Origin: Thioalkalicoccus limnaeus
Lineage (GTDB): Bacteria > Pseudomonadota > Gammaproteobacteria > Chromatiales > Chromatiaceae
Direction: 5' to 3'
Assembly (NCBI RefSeq): GCF_041197575.1
Contig: NZ_JBDKXB010000006.1
Location: 1-64,000 of the forward strand
DNA: 64,000 nt
Positions 34,740 through 44,276 of the stretch are shown here, one piece after another. Both the position numbers and the translations under genes were made by a program. The notes below the pieces were generated by a model that was not told the origin of the DNA, did not search any database, and worked only from the letters and a program-made list of their open reading frames with translations. The number at the start of each line of letters is the position of its first letter. Position 1 is the first letter of the stretch.

Positions 34740-35378
34740 TCAGTCGAACAGCCAGGGTGCCTCGGTGCGACGACGCGACTCGTAGTCCTGAATCGCCGCG
34801 ACATGCGTGAGGGTCAGGCTGATATCGTCGAGACCTTCGAGCAGGCAGTGCTTGCGAAAGGCATCGACATCGAAGCGGATCTCCTCTCCGGTCGAGGTCA
34901 CGAGCATCTGGCCCGGCAGGTCGACACGGATGCGCAAGGGCGCGTCGCCGACCGCGTGCGCGAAGAGACGCGATACGGTGTCCGCCGGCACACGGATCGG
35001 CAGGATTCCGTTCTTGAAGCAGTTGTTGAAGAAGATGTCGGCGAAGCTCGGCGCGATCAGCACCCGAAAGCCGTAATCGAGCAGGGCCCAGGGCGCGTGC
35101 TCGCGCGATGAGCCACAGCCGAAGTTCTCGCGGGCCAGCAGGATGCTGGCGCCGGCGTAGCGTGGGTCGTTGAGCACGAAGTCCGGGTTCAACGGACGCC
35201 CGCGATTGTCGCGGCCCGGTTCGCCGCGGTCCAGGTAGCGCCACTCGTCGAACAGGTTCGGGCCGAAACCGGTGCGTTTGATGCTCTTCAGGAACTGCTT
35301 CGGGATGATCGCGTCGGTGTCGACATTGGCCCGATCGAGCGGACAAACGACCCCGGTGAAGGACTCGAAGGGTTTCAT
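34740..35378 (-). CDS. leuD: 3-isopropylmalate dehydratase small subunit
   Basis: LeuD is the swivel domain of isopropylmalate isomerase. The 212-residue product starts MKPFESFTGVVCPLDRANVD and has the conserved FGCGSSREHAPWAL segment. Its ATG shares one base with the leuC stop (TGATG), so the two subunits are coupled. A much longer upstream frame reading through leuC is not real. Confidence 0.97.
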   Translation of the reverse strand: MKPFESFTGVVCPLDRANVDTDAIIPKQFLKSIKRTGFGPNLFDEWRYLDRGEPGRDNRGRPLNPDFVLNDPRYAGASILLARENFGCGSSREHAPWALLDYGFRVLIAPSFADIFFNNCFKNGILPIRVPADTVSRLFAHAVGDAPLRIRVDLPGQMLVTSTGEEIRFDVDAFRKHCLLEGLDDISLTLTHVAAIQDYESRRRTEAPWLFD

Positions 35379-36781
35379 CACAAGGTCCTCACGTCGACGA
35401 AACGGCCGTGCACGGCGGCCGCGGCGGCCATCGCCGGGCTGACGAGGTGGGTGCGCCCCCCCGGCCCCTGACGGCCTTCGAAGTTGCGGTTCGAGGTCGA
35501 CGCGCACCGCTCGCCCGGCTCGAGCCGGTCGGCATTCATCGCCAAACACATCGAGCACCCCGGATCGCGCCATTCGAAACCGGCGTCGATGAAGACGGCA
35601 TCGAGCCCCTCGGCCTCGGCTTGCGCCTTGACCAGCCCTGACCCCGGCACGACCAGGGCCAGGCGGATGCCGGGGGCGACGCGCCGCCCCTTGGCAATCG
35701 CGGCGGCCGCGCGCAGATCCTCGATGCGGCCATTGGTGCAGGAGCCGATGAAGACCTTGTCCAGCGCGATCTCGGTAATCGGTGTGCCCGGCTCCAAGCC
35801 CATGTAGTCGAGGGCCAGACGCATACCGGCCGCCTTGACCGGATCGCGCTCGAGGGCCGGATCCGGAACCCGGGCATCGACCGCAACCACCATCTCCGGC
35901 GAGGTGCCCCAGGACACCTGCGGCTTGATCGCCGTCGCGTCGAGCGTCACGACGCGATCGAACTCGGCACCTGGGTCGGTGACCAGGGTCCGCCAGTGGG
36001 CGGCGGCCTGCTCGAAGCGTTCGCCGCGCGGGGCATAGGGCCGACCACGCACATAGTCGATCGTCGTATCGTCGACCGCGATCAGGCCCGCCCGGGCCCC
36101 GGCTTCGATCGCCATGTTGCAGACCGTCATCCGGCCTTCCATCGAGAGAGCGCGAATCGCCTCGCCGGCGAATTCGATGACGTGATCCGTGCCACCGGCG
36201 GTGCCGATCTCGGCGATGATCGCCAGCACGATGTCCTTCGCACTGACCCCGGGTCCCAGCGCGCCCTCGAGCCGGACCAGCATCGCCTTCGATTTGCGCT
36301 GCAACAGACACTGGGTCGCGAGCACATGCTCGACCTCGGAGGTTCCGATCCCGAAGGCCAAGGCACCGAAGGCACCGTGGGTCGCGGTGTGCGAGTCACC
36401 GCAGACGATGGTCATACCGGGCAACGTGAAGCCCTGTTCCGGGCCGATCACATGAACGATGCCTTGACGCGGATCGCCCATCGCGAGTTCGGTGATCCCG
36501 AAATCCCGACAGTTCGCGTCGAGCGTCTCGACCTGAACGCGCGAGACCGGATCGGCGATCCCGAGATCGCGATCCTTGGTCGGCACGTTGTGATCTGGCA
36601 CCGCGAGGTTCGCGCCCGCCCGCCAGGGCCGGCGGCCAGCGAGGCGCAGGCCCTCGAAGGCCTGCGGCGACGTGACCTCGTGGACCAGTTGCCGATCGAT
36701 GTAGAGCAGCGCCGTCCCGTCATCGTCGACGCGGACAACGTGCTCATCCCACAGTTTGTCGTAGAGGGTTCTCGCCCCCAT
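35378..36781 (-). CDS. leuC: 3-isopropylmalate dehydratase large subunit
   Basis: LeuC carries the [4Fe-4S] cluster of isopropylmalate isomerase. The 467-residue product has the cluster ligands in IGSCTNGRIEDLRAAA and in DPGCSMCLAMN, plus the CGDSHTATHGAFGALAFGIG segment. A GAGGTG box lies just before the ATG. It begins the leuCDB-asd set. No leader peptide with a leucine run was seen in the 124 bases upstream. Confidence 0.98.
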   Translation of the reverse strand: MGARTLYDKLWDEHVVRVDDDGTALLYIDRQLVHEVTSPQAFEGLRLAGRRPWRAGANLAVPDHNVPTKDRDLGIADPVSRVQVETLDANCRDFGITELAMGDPRQGIVHVIGPEQGFTLPGMTIVCGDSHTATHGAFGALAFGIGTSEVEHVLATQCLLQRKSKAMLVRLEGALGPGVSAKDIVLAIIAEIGTAGGTDHVIEFAGEAIRALSMEGRMTVCNMAIEAGARAGLIAVDDTTIDYVRGRPYAPRGERFEQAAAHWRTLVTDPGAEFDRVVTLDATAIKPQVSWGTSPEMVVAVDARVPDPALERDPVKAAGMRLALDYMGLEPGTPITEIALDKVFIGSCTNGRIEDLRAAAAIAKGRRVAPGIRLALVVPGSGLVKAQAEAEGLDAVFIDAGFEWRDPGCSMCLAMNADRLEPGERCASTSNRNFEGRQGPGGRTHLVSPAMAAAAAVHGRFVDVRTL

Positions 36782-36924
36782 CGCTCACCTCGGGCTCAAG
36801 GGAAAAACGGATAAGACTAGACGGGCCTCGACCCAAACTCAAATGCTGGCCAGCAGTCACGAACGAAGCTGACGCGAGCGGCACAGAGCCTGGCGCACGG
36901 GTCCCGCGAGAATCAGGCGACCCA

Positions 36925-37656
36925 TCAGGGATGCCCGCCGCCGTCCTGCAGCATCTGCTGGAGTTGCCTGAGCATCTCTTCCATCTGTTCGGCCGACGGC
37001 CCGCTTCCGTCATCGAACATGCCCGGCAGCATCTCGGACAAGCCCATGGCCTCGTGCAGACTCGCGACCTCCGTGTACCCGTCCGGCAGCTCGAACAACT
37101 GGTCGGGTTGCGGCCCGATCTCGATATTTTCCAATTGAACGGTGACCGTTTCGACCCCGAGACCCATGTGGGCATTCGCGGGCACGGTCACCTCATGGCG
37201 AACCGGATAATCCAAACGCTGTGCGTACCAGACCTTGATCGGCATCGGCGGCAACCCGGCCTCGAGCACGACTTCACCCTGATAGATCCGGGTGTCGAAA
37301 CCCTGGATCTTTTCGGCACCCTGCTCGGTCAGGCCCTGAGCGGCCACCCAGCTCTGAAAATCGCCCGACTCCCACGGCCGCAACTCGCCCGATGCGCCCG
37401 AGGACGACTCTTCGACGTTGGTCACGACATAACGTTTCGTGTCCTCGAAGAGCTGGTAGATGAAGGGGTACTTGTTGATCGTGATCATCCCCATCGATTC
37501 GCTGCGCGTGACCGCGGGACTCTTCACGTACAGCCGACCGGATTCACGATCGCCCTGAAAGCTCGCGACCTCGTCAGCAGAAAACTCGGTCGCCTGAGCC
37601 CCGGCCGCCAGGGCCAGACATGCACACGCAATCACGACAAGCCTTCGCATCATCAT
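36925..37656 (-). CDS. Secreted DUF4412-like protein
   Basis: This is a 243-residue exported protein with a clear signal peptide (LVVIACACLALAAGAQA). The mature part reads like the LolA-fold DUF4412 group: short strands with VEESSSGASGELRP, KIQGFDTRIYQGEV, IKVWYAQRLDYPVRHEV, and FELPDGYTEV near the end. The last 30 residues are rich in Met and Gln. The start at 37656 is chosen because GAGGGGGAG lies directly upstream of three ATG codons. Relatives have no established function; lipid or envelope handling is a guess. It is a single gene between leuC and rpsT. Confidence 0.65.
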   Translation of the reverse strand: MMMRRLVVIACACLALAAGAQATEFSADEVASFQGDRESGRLYVKSPAVTRSESMGMITINKYPFIYQLFEDTKRYVVTNVEESSSGASGELRPWESGDFQSWVAAQGLTEQGAEKIQGFDTRIYQGEVVLEAGLPPMPIKVWYAQRLDYPVRHEVTVPANAHMGLGVETVTVQLENIEIGPQPDQLFELPDGYTEVASLHEAMGLSEMLPGMFDDGSGPSAEQMEEMLRQLQQMLQDGGGHP

Positions 37657-37828
37657 CGATCTCCCCCTCGTCGGAGCCGGACCATCCAATCATGTGGACC
37701 GGCGTAGATTTCGAGCCCCGACCGACCGGCGCCCGGTCGCAGGGCAGGCGACGCGGCACGCATCGGTCCGCGCCGGCCCGGGCCAGCGCCGCGATCACGA
37801 CAAGACCCGGCTGACTTCAAACGACGAA

Positions 37829-37847
37829 AGCCGGCACTAGGCCGGCT
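37829..37847 (-). terminator. Probable rho-independent terminator of rpsT
   Basis: On the minus strand AGCCGGC and GCCGGCT form a perfect 7-bp stem around a 5-base loop, followed by TTTCG. It lies about 45 nt after the rpsT stop. The T-run is short, so it is a moderate candidate. Confidence 0.6.
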
Positions 37848-37891
37848 CTCACAACAGACAGACGCGCAAACCCCGGTCGCCGCAACGCCGA

Positions 37892-38155
37892 TCAGGCCAT
37901 CGCCTTGATATGCGCATTGAGCCGGCTCTTGTGCCGGGCGGCCTTGTTGGCATGAATAAGTCCCTTGTTCGCGGCCCGGTCGATGATCGGAACGGCCTCG
38001 ACATAGGCCTTCGTCGCGCCTTCCTTGTCACCGATCTGGATCGCCTTCACGACCTTCTTGATGTAGGTCCGGAGCATGCTGCGGCGCGAAGCGTTGTGTT
38101 GGCGGCGCTTCTCGGCCTGACGGGCGCGCTTCCGGGCTTGGGCAGAGTTGGCCAA
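37892..38155 (-). CDS. rpsT: 30S ribosomal protein S20
   Basis: The 87-residue, very basic product begins MANSAQARKRARQAEKRRQHN and ends in NKAARHKSRLNAHIKAMA, the standard S20 sequence. It is a single-gene unit with its own ribosome binding site (AGGAG) and a candidate terminator downstream. The upstream region contains TTGACA on the minus strand at 38234-38239, but the matching -10 is unclear. Confidence 0.98.
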   Translation of the reverse strand: MANSAQARKRARQAEKRRQHNASRRSMLRTYIKKVVKAIQIGDKEGATKAYVEAVPIIDRAANKGLIHANKAARHKSRLNAHIKAMA

Positions 38156-38235
38156 GACTGAACTCTCCTAAAAAACCGTCGTACTTGGATTGAATGATGG
38201 TAGACCGGCAATCTTGGTCAATCCGCACGCCCTTG

Positions 38236-39150
38236 TCAACCATTGCTCGCGGAGCCATCAACACCACGGACGCGGCGATCGGCGTCGGTGAGCTCCTCGC
38301 TCAGCGCCCAGACACGGCGGTTGATCTTAGGATCGCGGGCCTGGGACGGGGGCTCGATCGGGCGACCGCGGGCCGCGACATAACGACCATGGAGCCCCGC
38401 CGCTTCGGCCTCGGGCGCCAGGATCAGGTGAAGCACGCGCTCGGCGGCCTGCGCCGCCGAAGGCATCGCCCAGCCCGCCAACAGACCGACGATCCGCCAG
38501 AAGGCGCCCTGGGCCCCATCGGTCTTGCCCAGGTTCGACATGAAGACGCCGGGGAAGACACAGAACGCGCTGACCCCGGTGCCCTCCAGGCGTCGCGCGA
38601 GCTCATGGGTGAAGTGGATATTCCCGAGCTTCGATTGGCCATAGGCCGCCATCATCCGGTAGCGGCGCCGCTGCCAGTTCAGGTCGGCGAGATCCATGCT
38701 GGTATCGATGCGGGTGCCGACCGTGATGACCCGCGACGGGGCGCCGGCCACGAGCCGGTCGCGCAAGAGATTGGTCAGCAGGAAGGGCGCCAGGTGGTTG
38801 ACCGCCAGCGACATCTCGATGCCATCGGGGCTGAGGCGACGCTCCGGAAACGCGGTCCCGGCGTTGTTGATCAACCAATCGAGCCGATCGAACCGCGCCT
38901 CGAACGCCTCGACCAGGCCCCGGATCTCCTGCTGCGATGACAGGTCGGCCACCAGCAGATGCAGTGACGGGTTCCCGGTCTGGTCCCGGATCTCGGCTTG
39001 GGCCGCCGCACCGCGGACCGGATCGCGGGCGACCATGATGACCGTTGCGCCGCGCTCGGCGAGCGCGGTCGCGGTCGCCTTGCCGAGCCCCGAGTTGGCC
39101 CCGGTGACCAACGCGATACGACCCATCAAGGATGTCCGTGTGTCGCTCAT
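38236..39150 (-). CDS. SDR family oxidoreductase (retinol dehydrogenase-like)
   Basis: The 304-residue product has the short-chain dehydrogenase signature: the NAD(P) loop LVTGANSGLGKATA, the DLSS segment, LINNAG, and the catalytic Tyr/Lys pair in YGQSKLGN; the usual Ser region reads VITVGTRI, where the expected SS is not obvious. The overall shape matches the retinol dehydrogenase/WW-oxidoreductase-like group. The ATG at 39150 is preceded by AGGAG. It lies 61 nt after rlmKL on the same strand. The substrate is unknown. Confidence 0.88.
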   Translation of the reverse strand: MSDTRTSLMGRIALVTGANSGLGKATATALAERGATVIMVARDPVRGAAAQAEIRDQTGNPSLHLLVADLSSQQEIRGLVEAFEARFDRLDWLINNAGTAFPERRLSPDGIEMSLAVNHLAPFLLTNLLRDRLVAGAPSRVITVGTRIDTSMDLADLNWQRRRYRMMAAYGQSKLGNIHFTHELARRLEGTGVSAFCVFPGVFMSNLGKTDGAQGAFWRIVGLLAGWAMPSAAQAAERVLHLILAPEAEAAGLHGRYVAARGRPIEPPSQARDPKINRRVWALSEELTDADRRVRGVDGSASNG

Positions 39151-39211
39151 CGGCTGCTCCTGTCTCAGGATCTGGACCCTGTGACCGCCAGCGACGGACG
39201 CAGATCCCGCC

Positions 39212-41374
39212 TCAGCGGCGCGTGATACGCCAACATCGATGGATCTGCGGGTTGCGCGCGAAATCGCGCGGGCAAGTCGCCGCGGTGATGTCGGCGCACT
39301 GAAGGTCGCACAATGCCTCCTGGTCGAGCTTGAAACGCCGCCGATTGGTCGAGAAGACCAGGATACCATCGGTGGCCAGGTGGGCCAGTGCCGCACGGAT
39401 CAATGCGACATGATCCCGTTGGATATCGAGGGTCGCCTGCATCCGTTTCGATGTCGAAAAACTCGGCGGATCGAGCAGGATCAGGCCGAACGGCCGCCGG
39501 CGCGGCGAGTCGGTCAACCAGCGCAGGCAATCGGCCTGGATCAGCTGGTGGTGCGGTCCGGCGAAGCCATTCAACGCGAGATTGCGCCCCGCCCAGTCGA
39601 GGTAGGTCCGCGACAGATCGACCGTCGTGGTCGATAAGGCACCGCCAGCGGCGGCATAGCAACTCGCGGTGCCCGTGTAACCGAACAGGTTCAGGACATG
39701 GCGACCGTCGGCCAGGTCCCGGATCAAGGCACGAACCTGACGGTGGTCGAGGAACAACCCGGTGTCCAGGTAATCCTCGAGGTTGACGAGAAACCGCAAG
39801 CCGCCCTCCGAGACCTCGCGCAGGCGCCCGGTCTGGCCGAGCCGGGCATATTGAGCGGCGCCCTTTTGCGGCTGCCGGACCTTGAAGAACAAACGATCGT
39901 CCGGCAGGTCCAGGACCTCTTGGATCACCCCGAGCGCCTCGCGCAGGCGCCGGCGCGCGACCTGGGGATCGATGCTGCTCGGGGCCTGGTATTCCTGCAC
40001 ATGGACCCACAGCTCGTGGCCTTCGTAGAGATCGACGGCCAACGCGTACTCGGGGAGATCCGCGTCATACAGGCGATAGCAATGGACCTGCTCGCGCCGC
40101 CGCCACTTCGCTAGCGCCTGCCGATTCTTGTGCAGCCGATTCGCCAACATCTCGGCCCCGGTGCCACGCTGCTCCGGCGGCAGCGCACGCGGCCGATTGG
40201 CCACGAAGGCGTCTGGACTGACCGCGAAGTGCAGCAAACGGCACGGGATCGGGCCATTCATCAGGCTATGCATCCGATGCGCGCGCAACCCCATGTGCTT
40301 TCCGAGCGCCGGCTGCCCGGTCAACAGGCTCGCGTGCCACCCGTCGAAGTGCTTTCGCAGGTGCGCGCCGAGGCGGGCGTAAAGGCCTGGCAACTCGCTC
40401 TCTTCACCGAGCCGCTCGCCATACGGGGGATTGACGACGACGAGCCCCCGCTCATCGGCACGAATCGGCACGGCCTGCGCCAGTTCGCGCCGCTCCAGAT
40501 GAACGACGCCGGGACCGAGCTCGGCCCGCGCCAGGTTGGCCAGGGCCTGGCGGATCGCCACGGGATCCTGATCGTAGCCGCGGATCCGCCGGTCCTGCCC
40601 GGTCAGTCCGGCGTGGCGCCGGTCGTCTGCCTCGTCGAGCAGGCCGCACCACAGCCGCGGGTCATGGCCGGCCCATCCGAGAAAACCCCAATAGGAGCGC
40701 CGTCTGCCCGGGGCGATATCGGCGGCGATCAGCGCTGCTTCGATCGGCAAGGTGCCCGAACCACACAGGGGATCGACCAAGGAGCCCCCAGCGGCCGCGA
40801 TGGCTGGCCAACCGGCACGATACAGGATGGCCGCGGCCAGATTTTCCTTCAACGGGGCCGCCGCACCCTGTTCACGGTAGCCGCGCCGATGCAGGGATTC
40901 GCCAGTCAGGTCCAGACTCAGCGTCGCCTGCTCGCGATCCAGGTGGACGTGAATCGGCACATCGGGTCGGTCGATGGCCACGCTCGGGCGCGAGCCGACT
41001 CGTTCGCGAAAGCGATCGACGACCGCGTCCTTGACCTTCAGGGCCTCGTAATGACTGTGGCCAGTCCGCGAGCCCGCGCGATCGACGCGGATCGCGAAGG
41101 TCCGCTGCGGCGACAGATGATCTTCCCACTGGACATCATGGGCGGCCGCGTAGAGGGCCTCCGGGTCCGGCGCGGGGCAGCAGGCCAGACGCAGCAGCAC
41201 GCGGTTGGCGATCCGCGACCACAGGCATACCCGATAGGCCAGCGCCAGATCAGCGGTGAAGGCGACGCCACCGCGGGTGGCCTCGGGATCGGCGACACCG
41301 AGCCCACGCAGCTCGTCGGCGAGCAGGTCTTCGAGGTGTTTCGGGGCGGTGGCGAAAAGGTCGTGCTTGGACAT
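39212..41374 (-). CDS. rlmL: Bifunctional 23S rRNA methyltransferase RlmKL
   Basis: This fused enzyme makes m2G2445 (RlmL part) and m7G2069 (RlmK part) in 23S rRNA. The 720-residue product begins with the THUMP domain, then the RlmL methyltransferase with VDPLCGSGTLPIEAAL and VVNPPYGERL, then the RlmK half with the RFLVNLEDYLDTGLFLDHR segment, NLFGYTGTASCYAAAGGA and LILLDPPSFSTSKRM. Length and domain order match the gammaproteobacterial fusion. Confidence 0.96.
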   Translation of the reverse strand: MSKHDLFATAPKHLEDLLADELRGLGVADPEATRGGVAFTADLALAYRVCLWSRIANRVLLRLACCPAPDPEALYAAAHDVQWEDHLSPQRTFAIRVDRAGSRTGHSHYEALKVKDAVVDRFRERVGSRPSVAIDRPDVPIHVHLDREQATLSLDLTGESLHRRGYREQGAAAPLKENLAAAILYRAGWPAIAAAGGSLVDPLCGSGTLPIEAALIAADIAPGRRRSYWGFLGWAGHDPRLWCGLLDEADDRRHAGLTGQDRRIRGYDQDPVAIRQALANLARAELGPGVVHLERRELAQAVPIRADERGLVVVNPPYGERLGEESELPGLYARLGAHLRKHFDGWHASLLTGQPALGKHMGLRAHRMHSLMNGPIPCRLLHFAVSPDAFVANRPRALPPEQRGTGAEMLANRLHKNRQALAKWRRREQVHCYRLYDADLPEYALAVDLYEGHELWVHVQEYQAPSSIDPQVARRRLREALGVIQEVLDLPDDRLFFKVRQPQKGAAQYARLGQTGRLREVSEGGLRFLVNLEDYLDTGLFLDHRQVRALIRDLADGRHVLNLFGYTGTASCYAAAGGALSTTTVDLSRTYLDWAGRNLALNGFAGPHHQLIQADCLRWLTDSPRRRPFGLILLDPPSFSTSKRMQATLDIQRDHVALIRAALAHLATDGILVFSTNRRRFKLDQEALCDLQCADITAATCPRDFARNPQIHRCWRITRR

Positions 41375-41489
41375 GATGATGGTCAGTGAGCCGGACAGCG
41401 GCGACAGGAATCCGATCGGGACCGAACGACGTCAGACTCAGCCGACGCGAGCGCTGACCATCCGCGCGCGGCGATAGCTGCGACAGCAG

Positions 41490-42185
41490 TCACGGCGGGT
41501 AGGGCTCCAGCGACAGCGAATCGACGAATTCGATACCCAAGGAGACGATTTCGAGGAACAGCAAGTTGTAGGTCAGATTACCGAGCAGCATCGGGATCAT
41601 CGACTGCCAGAACGGGTACCTCGTCAGCCCCAACACGAAGCACAGGATGTCCTTCGGAAACGGAAACACCGCCGCATAGACGTAGACGAATACCCTGATC
41701 CATTTCGGCGGAAGGCGCCCGACCCACCTCTGAAGGCGTCTGGCCTTCTCGGCATGCCGGGTCTCCTTCGCCAGGTCCCCGCTCTTGCGACCGACGTAGT
41801 AGAAGAAGGTGTCGCCGATGGTCAGCCCGACGGCACCGATGACGACCAGCAGCCACAGATCCAAGCCGCCGGCATGAAAGGCCGCCATCGTCGCGTAGAA
41901 GGACGCCGAGGTCAGCGCGGATACACCGCCGAAGATCGCGAAAAAGAACAACACCAGATAGCTGGTGACGATCCCCGTGCTGTCGACCAGTTCGGCCGGC
42001 CCCTGGACGAACACGAACGCGGTCACGGACACCATCAGCAACAGGGCCGCGCCGAGGCCGACGAGATTCAGAAGGGCCCGCGTCCATCTGTCCCGAAGCT
42101 TCGCCTGTTCGTGCATCTCGTCGTCGTGGTCATGATACGCGACACGAGCCCTTGCCTCGACGCCGATCGACCGACGAGGAACCAT
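41490..42185 (-). CDS. VTT/DedA-like membrane protein
   Basis: The product is 231 residues with about five hydrophobic segments. The segment IGDTFFYYVGRKSG is the GD...Y..G...G motif of VTT (DedA/SNARE-associated) proteins, and the re-entrant region near YVYAAVFPFPKDI fits as well, although the usual R-F-x-P-x-x-R is not visible. DedA relatives move lipid carriers or help maintain the proton gradient. An internal ATG at 42116 (start MHEQAKLRDRW) is also possible. It lies 27 nt after the SufS-SufE gene on the same strand. Confidence 0.75.
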   Translation of the reverse strand: MVPRRSIGVEARARVAYHDHDDEMHEQAKLRDRWTRALLNLVGLGAALLLMVSVTAFVFVQGPAELVDSTGIVTSYLVLFFFAIFGGVSALTSASFYATMAAFHAGGLDLWLLVVIGAVGLTIGDTFFYYVGRKSGDLAKETRHAEKARRLQRWVGRLPPKWIRVFVYVYAAVFPFPKDILCFVLGLTRYPFWQSMIPMLLGNLTYNLLFLEIVSLGIEFVDSLSLEPYPP

Positions 42186-42212
42186 GGCTCCGTCGATGGG
42201 CGGCGGCCCCTT

Positions 42213-44042
42213 TTAGGACGTCGCGTGTTCGCCGGCCAGCTGGCGCAGACGCTGGACCATCGCAGCCAGGCCATTGCGACGAGTCAGACTCAGGTGTTGG
42301 TCGAGCTCGATGCGATTGAAAAAGGCCACCGCATCGAAGGCCAGGATCGCCGCGGCCGACTGCCCGGAAAAGAGCTGTTGCAGCAGTGCGATCAGACCCC
42401 GCACCAGCGCGGCATCGCTGTCGGCGAGAAACTCGATGGTATCACGTGACCCTGGCCTCACGCGCAGCGCCAAATGGACCTGGCTCTGGCATCCGGCGAC
42501 GAAGTGTTCCGGCGTCTTGAGCTCTGGCGGCATCGGTGGCAACTGCTCGCCGAGCTCCAGCAGCTGCTGATAGCGCATCGGCCAGTCCGGGAGGATCTCG
42601 AACAATTCGGCGATCTGCTCGGCTGCCGCCTGCGGCGATTCGGCCACCGCGGCGGGATAGGCCAGCGGCTCAGCCGAGGTCGGGCACGCTCCGGCCGCCC
42701 GTTGTCGACTGACGCCATCCGGATCGGGGCCAGCGGGCGACCGGTCTCGCGCCCGCTCGAAGATCGCCGTCAGCGCCGTCGCCAAGCGATCGACTTCGTC
42801 GAATGTATTGTAGAGACCGAACGAGGCCCGCGCCGTGGATGCGACCCCGAGCCGGTCCATCAGGGGTTGGCAGCAATGGTGGCCGGTACGAACGCAGATC
42901 CCTTCCAGATCGAGTTGCACCCCCATGTCGAGCGTCGCGATCGGCGGGTCGACGGCGACCCACGAGATCACCGCGGCCTTGCGCCGCGCCTGCCCCTTGA
43001 TGTCGAGCCCCCGGATCGCGGACAGCCGGTCGGTCGCATAGACCAGCAAGCGATCCTCGTGCGCTGCGATCGCTTCCAGCCCGATCTCCTCGATCCATTC
43101 GATCGCGGCGGAGAGACCCACGGCGCCGGCGATATGCGGGGTACCGGCCTCGAACCTGTTCGGCAGTCCCGCATAAGTGGTCTCGACGAAGGTCACCCGC
43201 TCGATCATGTCGCCACCACCTTGGTAGGGCGGCATCGCCTCCAACAGGGCCCGTTTCCCGTAGAGCACGCCGATGCCGGTCGGCCCGTACAGCTTGTGTC
43301 CGGAGAAGGCGTAGAAATCGGCATCGAGCGATTGCACATCGGTGTGCCCATGCGCGACCCATTGGGCACCATCGACCAAGACCACGGCACCGACCGCGTG
43401 GGCGGCGACCACCATCTCCGCGACCGGATTGATGGTGCCGAGCGCGTTCGAGACATGGTTGACGGCCACGATGCGGGTCCGCGGCGACAGCAGTCGATGA
43501 TAGGCATCGAGCTGCAACTCGCCCTCATCGTTGATCGGGATGACCCGAATCCGGGCGCCGGTCCGCTGAGCGATCATCTGCCAGGGGACGATATTGGAAT
43601 GGTGCTCGAGAACCGACAAGATGATCTCGTCACCCGGCGAGAGATTCGCCGCCCCCCAAGACGCAGCTACCAGATTGATGGACTCGGTGGTGCCGCGGGT
43701 GAAGATGCACTCGACGGGGTCCGCGGCATTCAGAAACCGAGCGACCCGTTCGCGCGCCTCCTCGTAGAGCCTGGTGGCCATCTGCGAGAGCTGATAAGCC
43801 CCGCGGTGGATGTTGGCGTGTTGGCCGCGATAGTAATCGGCCATCGCATCGATCACGGCCGTGGGCTTCTGGGTGCTAGCGGCGCTGTCCAGGTAGGCCA
43901 ACGGCCGGCCGCGTACCCTTTGACCGAGGATCGGGAACTGGGCGCGGATCGCCGCCATATCGAGCAGCGCTGGATCCGCGAACGAAGGTACGGCTTCCGG
44001 TTTCATGGGGGGTGCGTGCGAACCTCGAACTGACGGCCGCAT
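42213..44042 (-). CDS. SufS cysteine desulfurase fused to SufE
   Basis: This is a 609-residue fusion. Residues about 25-430 are a class II cysteine desulfurase: PLP lysine in FSGHKLYG (Lys250) and active cysteine in RTGHHC (Cys390). After a 40-residue Pro/Ala/Arg linker, residues about 470-609 are SufE, with the sulfur acceptor cysteine in VAGCQSQVHL (Cys518). SufS takes sulfur from cysteine as a persulfide and passes it to SufE for Fe-S assembly; here donor and acceptor are one chain. No sufBCD genes are adjacent. A second ATG at 44006 is also possible; the first has GAGAGG about 11 nt upstream. Confidence 0.93.
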   Translation of the reverse strand: MRPSVRGSHAPPMKPEAVPSFADPALLDMAAIRAQFPILGQRVRGRPLAYLDSAASTQKPTAVIDAMADYYRGQHANIHRGAYQLSQMATRLYEEARERVARFLNAADPVECIFTRGTTESINLVAASWGAANLSPGDEIILSVLEHHSNIVPWQMIAQRTGARIRVIPINDEGELQLDAYHRLLSPRTRIVAVNHVSNALGTINPVAEMVVAAHAVGAVVLVDGAQWVAHGHTDVQSLDADFYAFSGHKLYGPTGIGVLYGKRALLEAMPPYQGGGDMIERVTFVETTYAGLPNRFEAGTPHIAGAVGLSAAIEWIEEIGLEAIAAHEDRLLVYATDRLSAIRGLDIKGQARRKAAVISWVAVDPPIATLDMGVQLDLEGICVRTGHHCCQPLMDRLGVASTARASFGLYNTFDEVDRLATALTAIFERARDRSPAGPDPDGVSRQRAAGACPTSAEPLAYPAAVAESPQAAAEQIAELFEILPDWPMRYQQLLELGEQLPPMPPELKTPEHFVAGCQSQVHLALRVRPGSRDTIEFLADSDAALVRGLIALLQQLFSGQSAAAILAFDAVAFFNRIELDQHLSLTRRNGLAAMVQRLRQLAGEHATS

Positions 44043-44143
44043 GGCTGGCGCGACCTCTCTGAGTTGCAGATTAGGCCGAGCTCACGCGACCTGCAAGCCA
44101 ATCCGGGCATAACCCGGCGAACTCGATGGGAAACCCGAGGCCA

Positions 44144-44178
44144 GGCCACCCCGATCGCGCTTAGCGATCGGGGTGGCC
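44144..44178. repeat. Perfect 15-bp inverted repeat
   Basis: GGCCACCCCGATCGC (44144-44158) and its exact complement (44164-44178) enclose a 5-base loop. It lies almost midway between two divergent starts, about 100 nt from the SufS-SufE gene and 98 nt from the RNase gene, so it is not placed as a terminator for either. It may be an operator, a dispersed repeat, or a transcription insulator. Confidence 0.75.
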
Positions 44179-44276
44179 GGCGATCGGCTAGAATCGGCCC
44201 TTGACGCGAACGCTGACTGGCTTCATTGCGGCTCGCGGCGACCGAAGTTCAGGACCTACACACGGAGAAACGACGC

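Noticed and set aside
35379..36311. Long N-terminal extension of leuD through leuC
   Set aside because: The leuD protein starts normally at 35378; the extension is an out-of-frame reading of leuC.
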